Positions 24,154 to 36,731 of a stretch of DNA of 64,000 nucleotides are shown piece after piece (positions within the stretch are counted from its first letter, which is position 1; each line of letters starts with the position of its first letter). The notes under the pieces were generated by a model. That model saw nothing but the letters and a program-made list of their open reading frames with translations. It searched no databases and was not told the origin of the DNA. Source of the DNA: Xanthoparmelia taractica (Eukaryota; Ascomycota; Lecanoromycetes; Lecanorales; Parmeliaceae); contig JANQBS010000100.1 in NCBI GenBank assembly GCA_033085395.1, positions 1-64,000 on the forward strand, read 5' to 3'. Position numbers and translations under genes: made by a program.

Positions 24154-26058
24154 TCACTCCTCGTCATCACGATTAATACTCTCACGACCTCGTACTGCAC
24201 CGCCACTTGGTTTCTTCGCTCGCCCGGTGATGTCTTGCCATGTCGCTCCGAACCTTCTACCCGTGCTGGCAAGCAGGCCTTCCTCTTCGTCCTCTTCAAG
24301 ATCCTGGTCGAGCTGATACGCATCCAATTTGGGTGTTCGGAAGAGTGATAAGAGGAAGACGATGAAGTACACAGCTGAGAAAACCAAGGTCAGTCGGGGT
24401 AACGGACACACACAGGGGTTCAATTGCGTACCCAAGAATGCAATCTGAGCCCAGAAAGTCACGTCGCCGAAGAAAGAAAAGTCGATTGTGATGCTGTCGA
24501 TGAACGTACTGATTACACTAGCAGTGCAGACATTCGCGGCAGCCTGAGAAGTAGAGACTTCCGAGCAAGGCTTGATGGCCTTTGTGTGATTCGTGCAATC
24601 GGGTTGGTCATCAGGATGCCTTAGTGGACGATCACAGAATGTTTGTGGGCCATAGTGCGCATACTGCGGGGCGACCAACATGGCCACGGAGTATTGGATC
24701 GCCAGTGCCATCAATGTCAGCAAAATCGTAGCCAGAAGGAGCGCTTGAGGTGATGTGCGGCCTTTCCGGATCTGGAAAATCTTGATCCAGAGGATCCGGA
24801 TACCGATTGATGCTATGCCCACAACGGAGCTGAAGAAGAAGAAGAGTACTAGGAGGAGGAATATGACGTAGTCGATTGGGAAGATTTTGGCAGACATGAC
24901 CAATATCCAATTCATTGGGTTGAATATCTTGTTGTGGCCCAGGACGTACCCGCAGTGGCTTTTGCAGATCGAATTCTTCGCCTTGTCGATGAACGTCAGG
25001 AGCATGCACACCCAGACAAAGATTGCCACGAGCATCAACAAGATTCCACCAAGGAGCTTGAGAGGGCGGAATACAGCCTCTATCTTCGTCCAGGTTTTGA
25101 GCAGCCACCCCTGGCCATCTCCGCTGGCCTCTGCTGCCAAGCGCTCGCGGCGAACGAGAGTCCGCTCTTCTCTGACGAGAGCGTCAAGTTCGCGGCGGTC
25201 CTTTGCAGGAAGTCCATCTTCCCGGCCTTCATTGCGCATTTCAAGTTGCCGCTGGCGCTCACGATTTTGTTCCAGCTCCGAGGCGGTATTCGCGCTCAAG
25301 GTTGGCGCCGATATTGCTGGTGCCGATTTGATCAATGCAACGGGAAGTAGAGCGAAACCTGCAGCGGTGTAGAGAGCGTATATTACAGTACCAATGGTGA
25401 TGAGCAGTCCAAGGGCGAAAGTCAAGGCACGTTCTCCATCTATCGGCGTGGTCGATATTAGCAGTCATACAAAATGCACAAGAGGGGTAGCTAGCTCACG
25501 GTTCTGATCCTCGATAATATGCTTGAAAAAATCCAGATCGTAGTGACCCCCCTTACGATCCTTTGCAATTGGTACGAAGAAGCCGACAAGGAAGATGATG
25601 ACGACTAAGGCAATGAACGCAATTGTGTATTTGAAAGCGCCCCAGAATCTTGAGCCGATTGTTTGGTGACCCTCCTCAGAGGCGACCTCATCGTACTCTT
25701 CATGCCAGAAGTAGGTGAAGGGTACGACGACGAGACAGAGTAAGGCATCTAGAGAGAACAAGGTGTAGTAGACGATCCGCAAGGTAAGCTTTATGTTATC
25801 AACCCGGTTTTGGGTAGCCCAATCTTTCCTAACGCCGTGTCTGGAGGAGGTCGTAGACGAGACCAATGCCACATCGACCGGTATAAGTAGTACCGTGGCA
25901 AGGAGCGAGGTGAGTGTGAATATGGAGACTATGGTCACAGTAGCAGATCGTTCCTTAGGGGATTGATAGAGATAGACGAAGATGGAAGCTATTGCAAGTA
26001 CGAGGACAAGGACAACGGCGTAGACAACCCAAATAAGGGTTGACTGTATGAGAGCCAT
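24154..26058 (-). CDS. Probable lysosomal cobalamin transporter, LMBD1/LMBRD1 family
   Basis: This is a polytopic vacuolar/lysosomal membrane protein of the LIMR family, thought to help export cobalamin from the lysosome in animals. Its role in fungi is not established. Exons 26058-25500 and 25439-24154 join in phase (intron 25499-25440, 60 bases), giving 614 residues. The N-terminus has two strong helices (TLIWVVYAVVLVLVLAIASI and TIVSIFTLTSLLATVLLIPV), then LRIVYYTLFSLDALLCLVV, and GERALTFALGLLITIG across the splice. A charged coiled-coil-like loop rich in R and E follows (residues about 240-300), then FNPMNWILVMSAKIFPIDYV, the TFCDRPL loop with several cysteines, and a last helix near SAVYFIVFLLSLF. 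The acidic C-tail ends NRDDEE. The gene is divergent from Cft1, with 326 bases between the starts. Confidence 0.9.
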
Positions 26059-26384
26059 GGCAGCTCTACTACTCCAGGAGGATGTTGATAGAGATTAGTA
26101 GAAGGGTTGTTGCATTCAGTACTCCGTAAAGATAAGGGGGGACGATGAGCGTTGGAAAGTGCGGGGGAAAAAGGGAAACTTGAAACTGGCTTTGGCTTGC
26201 ATCATTGCGCACACACCCTGGACGTAGATCATCACGCTAGCAATTGAACAGTTCGAGTGCTCGACTCGAACAACAACCACCATATACTCTCCAACATCAC
26301 ACATCTTCTGATATCAATCACGTTCCTTAGAATCTTCTTTTCACCCGGGTTCATGTGCTCGTCGCCCCGTATCACGCTTTCATA
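26059..26384. promoter_or_regulatory. Shared divergent promoter region, LMBD1-like / Cft1
   Basis: This holds 326 bases between the two start codons, on opposite strands, with no other gene. It must hold the 5' leaders and core promoters of both. I see no definite named motif. Confidence 0.6.
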
Positions 26385-29300
26385 ATGCAGTGCTACACGG
26401 AGCTCACTCCTCCCACCGCAGTGACACACTCCTTAGCACTACCTTTCCTATCCGCCTCGGCGAATAACCTCATTGTTGCAAAGACGTCTCTACTACAGGT
26501 CTTTTCACTAAAGTCAGTCGTCACAAATCACAGCGATGATCCAAGCCGGAATGCTCAGCATTCCGGTCAGAATCAGCCTGAAGAGGCCCGTGGGCCCGAT
26601 TCCTCCCTCCCCCATTCTGCAACCGCGAAAGGCGACCGTGTCCATACAACCAAATTGGTCTTGATAGCGCAATTTGAGCTCGCCGGAACCATCACCTCTC
26701 TCGCTCGCGTTAAGATCTTACAATCCAAATCTGGCGGCGAAGCTTTGTTGGTTGCTCTGAGGGATGCAAAAGTCAGCTTGGTGGAATGGGACCCGGAAAA
26801 ATACAGCATTTCTACGATATCAATACATTACTATGAACGGGAGGATATACTGAGCAGCCTGTGGGAGTCTGATCTGGGATCGTTTGTCAATTACCTGAGC
26901 GTGGATCCAAGCAGCAGATGTGCAGTTCTAAAGTTTGGGGTCAGACATTTGGCTATAATACCGTTTCACCAAGTCGGAGATGACCTCGTCATGGACGACT
27001 ATGACCCAGAGTTGGACGGAGAGAGACCGGATAGGAAGCAGTCTGCCTCCAAACCTGCTGCTGAAGGCGACCACGACGAGAAGACGCCGTATGCAGCGTC
27101 TTTTGTGCTATCAATGCTGGCTCTCGACCCTTCTCTATCTCATCCGATACACCTTTCCTTTCTCTACGAGTATCGGGATCCTACATTTGGTATTTTGTAC
27201 TCGCAAGGGGCCACCTCGTCGGCTTTGCTTCATGAGCGCCGCGATAACGTTTCTTACGCGGTATATACTCTAGATCTGGAGCAGCGCGCTTCGACGACAT
27301 TGTCGTCAGTCAGCAATCTTCCATACGACCTCTTCGCCGTGATACCTCTCTCAAGGCTTGTTGGAGGGGCGTTGCTAGTGGGCGGTAATGAGATGATCCA
27401 TGTCGACCAGTCCGGCAAAACCAATGGTGTGGCTGTTAACGACTTTGCCAAGCAGTCGACAGCTTTGGCGATGCTCGACCAGTCTGACCTGAACATGAGA
27501 TTGGAAAATTGCGTGGTAAAGCAGCTTGGGCTCGATAATAGCGACCTGCTGATCATCCTCAAAACTGGTGAACTGGCCATCCTTTCTTTCAACGTCGATG
27601 GCAGATCCGTATCTGGACTCTCAATCCGCCGCGTGAAAGTCACGGCCGGCGGAAATACGATCCAAGCTGGACCATCGTGCGCATCAATTGTTGGGCGCAG
27701 TAGAATATTTGTCGGCAGCGAGGACTCTGACTCTGTAGTGCTTGGCTGGTCGCGAAAATCTGATCGTCTGAAAAGAAAGCCCTCTCGAACACAGATAGAC
27801 ACCGACGACAACGAGGAGGAAATAGATGTTGATGAGGAAGAGATTGACGAAGACGAGGACGACCTGTATGCCGAGACCAAGCCTGAAACAAAGCGCCAGC
27901 AGCAAATACCGTTACCATCAGATGCCGATCCGGAGGAAGATTACAATTTTCGCCTGCATGATTCGATGGTAAACTATGGACCAATGACTGATGTTGCCAT
28001 AAAATGTTCGCCGGCTACAGATACGAGACCTGCCTCGAAACCCACATCTCATACTCAACTTCTGATCGCGAGCGGACGTGGTAGAGCTGGAGGCCTCACA
28101 CTGTTCCAGCGTGGGATAACCACGACACATGTAGATCAACCGACCATCCGAGACGTACATGGTGTATGGTCGATCCGTACCAAGCGAAGTCAAGAAGACG
28201 GCGACGGCGATGGATACGACAAATACGTAATTGCATCCATCAGCAATAGTACAGGTGACGAGAAGTCGGCAATATATTCTCTGAATTCCTATGACGGTGA
28301 TATTGCAGAGCTCTTAGAAACGGATTTTGAAGCAGATACTGGCGCAACTATTGAAGTCGGTATGCTAAATGGGGGGACTAAGATGGTTCAAGTCTTGCAA
28401 AGTGAATTGCGATCTTATGATCAAGGTGAGTCCCTTCTCATATTCTGTCGTTTCGATCTCAGCATTACTGCGGGACAGAAGGGCGACCGTTGGTGGCCCC
28501 GGAGCCATACTACAGTGCTTTACGGAGATCACTACGTAGATGGCAATTGTTGTGTTCCAGCAATGGCAACTGGACGACGCCACGCAGAAGGTGTAATGGC
28601 AGAAGAGTTTTTACATAATTCAAACATGTCTGATAGCAACAATACAAAACACATTTCAGCCACCATAAGCCCACTGTATCCATTACGCTTGCAGTGCTAT
28701 ATCGATATGTGCCTCAGACTGTTCGCATTGATCAAATCGCTGACCATCTCAGACCTCGGTCTTGCTCAGATATACCCATTAACGGATGAAGAAAGCGATA
28801 GCGGACCCAAAGTCACCAGCGCAAGCTTTGCAGATCCATATGTCCTACTCGTCCGAGACAATTCAAGCGCTGTTGTCCTGACAGCCGATGAGAACGGAGA
28901 CCTTGATGAGGTCTCGCAATCCGAAGCATTCAAAGCGAGTGAATGGCTATCAGGCTCGCTGTACGAAGACTCGAGTGACGTCCTACGACTGGATTACCCA
29001 GAAGAAAGTGAAGACGAAGCAGGCAATGTGCTTATGTTCTTGTTGACGGCAAAAGGAGGCCTACAGGTACGCCAAACGCTCCTATCTTGTCACCGCTGCT
29101 TCCAAACTTTCTGGATGAATTAATCGGTTTTGATAGATATATCGTCTACCAAACCTAAACAAACCTGTCTATCTCGCAGATGGCCTTAGCTTCTTGCCGC
29201 CCTTCTTATCATCAGATTTCACCGCCCGTCGCTCCTCCGCCAAAGAAGCTTTGACCGAGATCTTAATAACGGAGCTTGGAGATTCCACTCATAAATCTCC

Positions 29301-31471
29301 ATATATGATTGTATGATGTCCTTTGGCAGCGTAAAGTTCACAAGTTGATTTGGCTCTAGCTTCGCTCTGCAAATGACGACCTCATCATCTATCAGCCATA
29401 TCAATCACCCATTGAAGGTAGTAAAGACACATCGCTTCGATTCCTCAAAATACCGAATCCGCATCTACCGAGCATACCGAAGGATTACCCCGCAGACGTC
29501 GAAGAGAGACAACAGGAGCGGCGTCAACCTCTTCGACCACTGCACGATGTTAGCGGCTACAGTGCAGTGTTCATGCCAGGGGAATCTCCGTGCTTCATCA
29601 TCAAGTCTGCCCACAGTCCTCCCGGAGTCATCGATATGTGCAACAGTCCAGTCAAGAGCCTGACTCAGCTGCATTCCCCAACTTGCCAAAATGGTTTCCT
29701 CTACATCGATGGAGAGGTAAGTCGAGCATGACCGAACAGAAACAGGTGTGCTGACCAAATCAGGGCATAACCCACGCAGGACAACTTCCTTCGCAAAGTC
29801 AGTACGAGACAGGCTGGGTTACAAAAAGAGTCCTACTCGGTGAAGAGGTCCACGCCCTTGCGTATCACGAGGAGATGGATACCTATGTACTTGGTACAAG
29901 CACTTACTTCGACTTTAAGCTACCAGAGGACGAGTTCCACAGTCACTGGACGGCTGAAGGTATGACATTGCAATTCCTACGAGGTACTACGAAGCCCGGC
30001 TGACTGAGTTAGAAACCACATTCCTCCCGCAAGCCGAACAAGGCTCCATCAAGCTATTCGACCACAATACTCTGTCAATCATCGACCAGTAAGTTCTATT
30101 CCCACTTCATCGCACCTGATCAGGCAAGCTGATCAAAGCATCAGCCATTCTCTGTCCACCTCTGAAGTCGTAACCTGCGCCCAAACCATCTCGCTCGAAG
30201 TCTCCGAACACACCCACGAACGCCAAAACCTCGTTTGCGTCGGCACCGCCCTGCTCCGCGGCCCAGACCTCCCCTCTCTAGGCAACATCTACATTTTCGC
30301 CGTCATCCCCGTCGTGCCGGAACCCGACCATCCAGAAACCGGCCGTGCCCTCAAGCTCATCACCAAAGAAGAAGTAAAAGGCGCCGTGACCTCCCTGTCT
30401 GGTATCGGCACCCAGGGATTCTTACTAGTGGCGCAGGGACAGAAGTGCCTGGTCAGGGGACTGAAAGAGGACGGGTCATTGTTACCGGTGGCGTTCTTGG
30501 ACATGCAGTGTTATGTCAGCGTTGTGAAGGAGCTGGAAGGAACGGGACTGTGTTTGATGGGGGATGCGGTAAAAGGGGTCTGGTTCTGTGGCTATACGGT
30601 ACGGGACACTTCCCCCAATCCCCGCACAACCGTCACATTACACGAGAGAAGCTGATCAAAGACCGGGCACAGGAGGAACCCTATCAACTCCGCCTCTTCG
30701 GCAAATCGCCGCACGCCATCGAAGTGATAACAGCCTCCTTCCTCCCGTCGGACAAACAGCTCTACATTGCCGTCGGAGACGCAGACTGTAACGTTCACAT
30801 ACTCCAATTCGACCCTGAGCGTACGTTCCCCCTTTACCCCTCTCCCATCTCCCCTCCCCTTCCCCCCAACACAACACCCACTGACACCACACACAGACCC
30901 CAAATCCCTCTCCGGCCACCACCTCCTCCACCACACCACATTCCACACATCCCACTACCCCACCACCATGACCCTCCTCTCTCCCCCCTCTCCCTCTCCC
31001 TCTCATTCCCCTTCCCACCAATTCTCCCCCTCCCACACCCCCCCATATCCCTCCCCTTCCCCCACCAACCCCCCCTCTCCCCAACCCGCGCCAATCCTCC
31101 TAACAACCCACTCCGGCGCCCTCGCCCTCCTAACCCCGCTCTCCCCCTCCGCCCACCGAACCCTCACATCCCTATCCTCGCACTTACACACCACGCTCCC
31201 GCATTTCCTCGGTTTGAACCCGCGCGCTCATCGCGTGCCGCCCGCTGGACGCTTTATGATGGGCGGAATGGGGATGGATGGCGGTATGGGGATGATGGGG
31301 AGGGGGTTTGGGTTTGGAGGCGGGGGCGGGGGCGTGGTGGATGGGAATTTGTGTAGGCGGTGGAGGGAGGGGGGTAGTTGGAGGGTTTGGGGGGGTGATG
31401 GGGCGGAGGGGGGGGAGGAGGGGGTGAGGGGGTTGTTGGGGGGTGTTGTGGGGGGGGGTGGGTGGTTGTGA
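26385..31471 (+). CDS. CFT1: Cleavage and polyadenylation factor subunit Cft1 (CPSF160)
   Basis: This is the large beta-propeller scaffold of the nuclear mRNA cleavage and polyadenylation factor, which helps recognise the poly(A) signal. Nine exons join in phase: 26385-28425, 28753-29066, 29137-29310, 29360-29716, 29764-29959, 30013-30088, 30145-30598, 30673-30820 and 30897-31471, giving 1444 residues. Marks include MQCYTELTPPTAVTHSLALP at the start, an acidic linker (DDNEEEIDVDEEEIDEDEDD), SYDQ joined to DLGLAQIYP, SASFADPYVLLVRD, ALAYHEEMDTYVLGTS, VWFCGYT joined to EEPYQLRLFGKS, and DPEHPKSLSGHHLL. ATG 26385 is preferred over an in-frame ATG at 26355 because the family begins MQCYTE. The first intron is 327 bases, a multiple of three without stops, so it stays open if retained. 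The last exon flips from very C-rich to very G-rich and encodes a glycine-rich loop. Confidence 0.93.
28426..28752 (+). other. 327-base in-frame, stop-free intron of Cft1 (exitron-like)
   Basis: The donor GTGAGT at 28426 and acceptor CTCAG at 28752 flank it. The conserved protein continues directly from SYDQ to DLGLAQIYP, so the 109 intervening codons are not part of the family. The length is a multiple of three and there is no stop, so a retained transcript would still encode Cft1 with an insertion. All other introns in this gene are 47-76 bases. Confidence 0.75.
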
Positions 31472-31660
31472 TGGTATTGATGATTGTGGTAGGGGCGGTG
31501 GGTTTGTGGGGAGGGTAAGGGGAAGGTGAGGGAGAAGAGGAAGGGGATGAGGGATGGGGGAAGATGAAGGGGAGGGGGAAGGTGAGGGGGAGCGGAAAGG
31601 CGGAGAGGGAGGGATGGGAAGGGGGAGGTGAAGGTGAGAGGAAGGGTGTGTTAGATATTA
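31250..31660. repeat. G-rich purine tract over the Cft1 3' end
   Basis: The plus strand is strongly G-rich with many runs of three or more G from about 31255 to 31650. Just upstream (30820-31200) it is strongly C-rich. The tract covers the last Cft1 codons and continues past the stop, where G-quadruplex formation in DNA or RNA is plausible. Confidence 0.8.
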
Positions 31661-32326
31661 GAATTTTTAAATATTTCCTCATCCGTCCGTTCCTTGTCTC
31701 TATCCATCCATCCATCCATCAATGCATCAGAACCAGCCCAAGCGCCTTCACTAAACGTACTTGTACGTGTGACGCTATTTGTTCCTGCAAAGCCCTTCCT
31801 TCAATGCGCGTAGATATAACGCGTACTCGCACAGTGAAAAACTGCCACCCATTGCACCCGTGGCGCCCCGTCATACTCGTACATGTAAACATACCAAACA
31901 GCAAGTTCGTAGACTGCTATAGCACACACAGCAACGATTCGAACGCAAGCTCCAAGCTCGCCAGAACCGTCCCTTCATTGTGGTAGCAGTCGTGCGGATC
32001 CTTCCACCGACTCCTCCGCCGGCGAGCGCAAAGTAGATTCTTTCAAGAGAGGTAGTTCTGCTATAAGTGGCTTCCCGGCAAGCGCCCTCCCATGCCTTGT
32101 CCTGGGGTAAGCTGTAGGCAGCCAAAGTCGAATCATTCGTCTCCGGTCTCATCATGGCAAGGGGATGGTGCAAGAGCGGGATCCGATTGCCTTTGCAATT
32201 GCATCAGCACCGCGCCTTGGGGAATGGAGCAAAAGAGTAAATGCGACGGGTCATTTAGACTGTCGGCCGATGATGATGATGATGCTGAAGGAAGGAAGGA
32301 AGTAAGGAAGGGAGGATGGAAGGCCT
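31661..32326. other. Convergent 3' flank, no gene seen
   Basis: This region lies between the Cft1 3' end and the stop of the next minus-strand gene. It includes a short ATCC tandem run (about 31703-31721) and GAT/GAAG simple repeats near 32269-32310. No conserved frame was seen. Confidence 0.5.
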
Positions 32327-33323
32327 TCAGGCGGCGCTGAGGAGTGCAAGGGCACTCTCGAAGGCTTGGACGACTTTGACGTCTAATAGGAGGTAATGGT
32401 TAGCTATGGAGGATGATGGTGGTGGAGGGAGAGATGGAGAGAGAGAGAAAAGGGTGAGGGGACATAGGTAGACGTACAATGTAGCCGCTTCTCCTCCAGA
32501 CTCTCTTCTCTTTGCTGCACGAATTTGATTCTCGTTCGTAGTCTATATTTCGATCAGCCCACGCAGATATCTTGAGGGTGGACCGGTCCAAAGCAAGACC
32601 GAGTGAAACGTACCGCTTCGCAGCTCTGTCCTCCTCGCCCACCGACCCAGCAGTCGCCCACGCATTGAAGACCTGCTCCCATCAGCCCCAATTCCCACGC
32701 AAACCCGCCCCATTCCCACCGAAAAAAACCCTCGTAAACACCCCGAAAACAAGTAAGAAAAGAAGAAAGACCCAACCAACCTCAACCAACTCCCCAAACT
32801 CCTCCCTCACCCCCTCCTCAACTTTTCTACACTCCTCCATCCTATCCCAAAACCTCCCCTCCAACCCCTCCCAATCAAACGCCTCAATCTTCTCTTTCGC
32901 ATCATCCATTTCGTTCTTCCCACTCCCACTCCCATTGCCACCTCCATCCCCACTGCCATCCCCATTCCCACTGCCCCTCCCATCCCCGTTCCCACTGCCC
33001 CTCCCATCCCCACCCACCCCCTCCTCATTCCCGCCCTGGCTCTCTTGACCCAGCCCCTTCTCAGGCTGCTGTATGGAAGTATCATTGTTTTTCGAGCTCA
33101 GAGGAGCACCGGCCCCGGGCTCGGGCGACCTGGGATGCAGCGAGGACGAGCGCCGTGGGAAGTTTGGAGCAGTTGCTGGGGTGGGGGAGAGAGGGTCTGG
33201 TGCTGGTGCTGGTACTGCTTGGGGCGGGGAGGGGATGTGATCGGTGGTGGTTGTGGGGGTGGGGTGGTCGGTTGTGGTGGTGTTGTTCGCCTTTGGGGTG
33301 GTGGGCGTTTGTTGGCGTGACAT
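32327..33323 (-). CDS. Uncharacterised acidic/coiled-coil protein, 240 residues
   Basis: I do not recognise a named function. Four exons join in phase: 33323-32781, 32672-32614, 32542-32478 and 32382-32327. The N-terminal half is low complexity: a T/P/N-rich start (MSRQQTPTTPKANNTTTT), then a G/N/D/S repeat segment around residues 120-150. The C-terminal half looks like the conserved part, with FDWEGLEGRFWDRMEECR, a helix VFNAWATAGSV, RLRTRIKFVQQREESLEEKR and YVKVVQAFESALALL, all predicted helical. Because those motifs read continuously only with the three introns removed, the model is well supported. ATG 33323 is chosen because an upstream in-frame ATG at 33455 would add a pure serine/leucine low-complexity leader. 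I infer a small scaffold or coiled-coil protein conserved in ascomycetes. Confidence 0.7.
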
Positions 33324-34082
33324 TGTTGGGATTGCGGGAGGTATAAGGTGGATGGGTGGGAGAAGGTGAGATGAGAAGAGAGTTGGGGAGAGGCGGGGGA
33401 GAGAAGAGAGAGAGAGAGAAAGAGAGAGAGATGTTAGAGACCGTGAGCCTTGCAAGGAAGAGGAAAAGAGAGGAGACTGATGCTTAGTGTTTGGTGTGGA
33501 TAAAGAGGTCGTTGTCCGACGTTATGTAGAGTTAAAAGGAAAGGACTTGAGAGTAGGAGAAATATCTACAATCATCTTAACACAATAGAGAGCATGGTGC
33601 CGAGAACGTCTCTGAGCTTGAATCTCAGAGCCCGCGTTGGAATGACCTTGTTGGAGACATTGAATTTCGCGTTGCGGCAATATACGATCCGCCGTCTACG
33701 AGTATGAAACAGAAATTACTAGTACGAGTACACCCTCGACTTATGAGTAGGCACAGTAAGATTTGCTCATTCATTGCGTTCACTAGCGTCGGTACATTGC
33801 AAAAAATTGACTGCCCTTCATTCAGTCCAACCTCATTAAATAGAACGCTCAGGAATGGAGATGGCTTCGTCGGGCTTAAAGCCCTTTGCAATACACAAGT
33901 GGATATTTGACACCATCTTTACTTGTACGGCGGAAGTCTCGCTAGGTCCAGTAGGATTCTCGTTGAGATTGGCAGATGGCCTCCAGAGCACCCGCTGCTC
34001 AATAAATTCAAAGACAAGCCCTGGGGAATACCGTATTCACACACGCCGAACGCCGTACAACCTCGAGTGTCGTCTCATCGCG
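33324..34082. other. Intergenic stretch, no gene seen
   Basis: This holds the promoter of the coiled-coil gene, including a GA-rich run (about 33395-33431), and the 3' flank of the RING gene. Short open frames here have no recognisable product. Confidence 0.5.
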
Positions 34083-35529
34083 TTATCTCCGGCCAGCTTC
34101 GAGTTGACTTGGTGTCATACTGGCACCGTTGTTGATCTCCGGAGCTCCACCTCCAACAGTGCCAGTGGCGGAATCGGTGTTCCTCCTAAAGGGATTTGAC
34201 AGGCTGGGCCTCGAAGGAGTCATGCCACGTATTCTCGATCTCCAGGTACGTGGCTCTTCAGTCCCTGCCGTGGTCGAATTATTGTTATTTGGAAAGAGTG
34301 TGCGCTGATTTGCTGCCGGACGCCTGGACAGGCGTCGCTGAGAAGGAAACCCGTAGCGATCTCGAGTATTGTCTTCTATGCCGATACTCAAGAAGCGACC
34401 AGGAAGCAGCATTCTTGGCCTGCCGTTGCTATGGCCCAAAAAGGCGTATTGAGGGATACCGGGCATATCCCCTCTCGCACCAGCAGGGCGGCGGCCGGCA
34501 TGCCGCTCAGCATCAGCAGCAGCCTCCCCCTCTGGACGTGGCTTCGGTACGTAGTAATCCGCTTTGCACAAGGGACAACAAGCACGACGGCTGGTCAGCC
34601 AGGGGTCGAGACAGCTGGCATGGAATGCATGACCGCAAGTTAAGCCTCGAACGTCGTCATCGTCTTCGAGAGTGTCCAAGCAGATAGCACAGGAGTCGCC
34701 CGGATTCGCAAGCATTTCGGTAGGAACAGCCATCTGGATCTGGTCGTCATCGTCAAGCTCTTCCTGTTCTTCCGATGAGGTGGCGGCCTTGGGCGTAGCC
34801 TCAGGTGTCGCTTTGACATCTTCCGTCTTGACTTCAGACCCTTTGGTCTCTGGGACGTTCAGTCGTTGCTCGTCTGGGGCCGCATTGACATCAGGAGCTT
34901 TTGTAGGTGGTGGACTGTCCTTCTTTTCCTCCGCCATATGGCCTTCCGCAGGTGTTTCCGGTCTGTTCGCATCTTCTGATTTCTTTGCCATTGATAGAGC
35001 TCCATCAGCGTTTCTCAGACTAGCAGCCCTGCTTGCCGAAGGAGCGGCGACTCCACCAGCAGTAGGTAGACCTTCTGCGGCACGCGTAGTCATCCATGCT
35101 TTGTATTTCATTAGAGGAAAGCGCTCGTTGACTTCCTCCATTGACATCAACTTCTTCTCTCTCCTCCGCCTGTGCGTCCTCGGCATCGCGGTCATATCTA
35201 TTGGCTCGCCGTTTTCGTCCTGTTGCGCCCGACGATTCCTTTGATTGTATCTGAAGCAGTACTTGACACCGACGATGATCCTATGATTGGGACGTCAGCT
35301 CGGCTTGTAATAATTTCAATTGCATTGAATGATTGATCTTTCGAAGCCGAATGTACAGGGAGACCTACCATAGATTTGTGAAAACGACACCAAAGCCCAG
35401 TGCCACGAAGAAGAGTAAGGGAGAGCTGGTGGGTCCTCCACCGCCGGAGCTAGGAACGGATGATGTTGCTGCGGGAGGAGCGACAGCGCTACTCGAAGGC
35501 ATTGTGGTTGTTGCTGCTGAGGTGGCCAT
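34083..35529 (-). CDS. Membrane-anchored RING-H2 finger protein, probable E3 ubiquitin ligase
   Basis: Exons 35529-35369 and 35280-34083 join in phase (intron 35368-35281, 88 bases), giving 452 residues. The N-terminus is a short serine/threonine/proline-rich segment, then one membrane helix around LLFFVALGFGVVFTNLWIIV (residues about 37-57), then a basic juxtamembrane stretch (RTHRRRREKK). A long polar linker leads to a RING-H2: CAICLDTLEDDDDVRGLTCG, HAFHASCLDPWL and CCPLC, with C-x2-C, C-x-H-x2-H-x2-C and C-x2-C ligands all present (about 34700-34580). The C-tail is disordered and basic. This architecture is that of fungal TM-RING ubiquitin ligases acting at an internal membrane. The substrate is unknown. 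Confidence 0.85.
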
Positions 35530-36731
35530 AATTGCTGTCGTTTAGACAGCTGATGGGGCTCGATTGACTAAGATCGGACTTGGTCGGTCGGGCGAACATG
35601 CAGCTATCAAATCCTGATTATGATGCTTTGCTAATCCTTTGAGGGATATAGTTGGCTGACGGGAACCTCGAAACCCTGTGACCTCGACAAAATACTGTTT
35701 GGGAGCCCTTTCCTGCGAGTTAAAAGTGCGCGGTGTTGATGCAGCTCATTGTACGTGTCAAGTCGGCTGGTGAATGAAAAGGGCGTATGTACTGGGGTAC
35801 GGAATATTAGAAGCTGTGGGTGGAAGAGAAAGGGATGTGTAGTGATGATGAGGGAGACAAGTCTGACACTGCCGCAATGCCGTGTGACCTCGGCAGAGAA
35901 TCCGGAAGGGAAGTGGAAGACTTGTGTTATGCGGAGAGCATGCTGGGGACAAGTATCAAAGTAGAGTAAACGAAATGATGTACAAAGGCGATTGAAACAA
36001 TGTGTAGGCCGTGTCGCAAGAATGCACCGAATGGTAGAGTTGTTGTTTTGGTAGAGGATAGTTGAAGAGTGAGGAGAATGATTGGGCTGAGGAGTGAAAA
36101 GGATTGGAAAGGGCTGGGTGGCGGCAAAGACGATTGGAAGCTTGGCAAGTGGGCTTATGGCTTTTTGGGCGGGAATTTGGAGTCGGAATGCCCCTAGAAA
36201 ACCGTCCCCCCTTGAAAAAGTAAGGCCCGGGGGTGGGTGCCCCTAAGCCTCGGGGGTCTGGAAGTGGAATTGGACATATCGAATGAATGTTACTTTAATA
36301 TATCAATAGTATTTCAACAGGCTACTTCTGCTTGTTCATGTTCGCTTATAGCTGTAAAGGAATAATCAAATAAAAGAATGTGGTACTCTGTACAGGTGAA
36401 TGGAAAATGAGATGGGCTGAAGAGCAAGAGTGTTTGGAGCATTTGGTGATTGGAAAGCAAGGTTTGGTGGCTGTTCCCTTTTCTTTCTTGTGCATTGCGG
36501 GGTTGATTCCTTGTACCTAGAACTACCTTAGAACTAGGGCTCGCCACCTTCCCTTTACACACCATCTCATTGGACCTCTTCTCCCGCACATAGACTGGTG
36601 CCTCTAGAATAGTCCCTACAGTAATCCATCCAAAACCAATTCACACACCAAAGATCCTTCCATCACGAGGGCATGATTAGATATCTTGCATCAAAATCAC
36701 ACATAAAACTTGATTTGACTTTTCCGTCAGC
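35530..36731. other. 1.2-kb divergent intergenic region, RING gene / cyclophilin
   Basis: The two flanking genes are transcribed away from each other, so both promoters lie here. There are G- and C-run patches at about 36190-36262. No conserved reading frame was seen. Confidence 0.5.

Noticed and set aside
26355..26384. An earlier ATG extending Cft1 by ten residues
   Set aside because: The family start MQCYTE is at 26385, and the extra residues look like leader sequence.
30235..31356. A 373-codon arginine/proline-rich plus-strand frame
   Set aside because: It is a shadow of the Cft1 exons in another frame, kept open by the C-rich composition.
32807..33085. A glycine/methionine repeat frame on the minus strand
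   Set aside because: It is an alternative frame of the G/N/D-rich repeat inside the coiled-coil protein gene.
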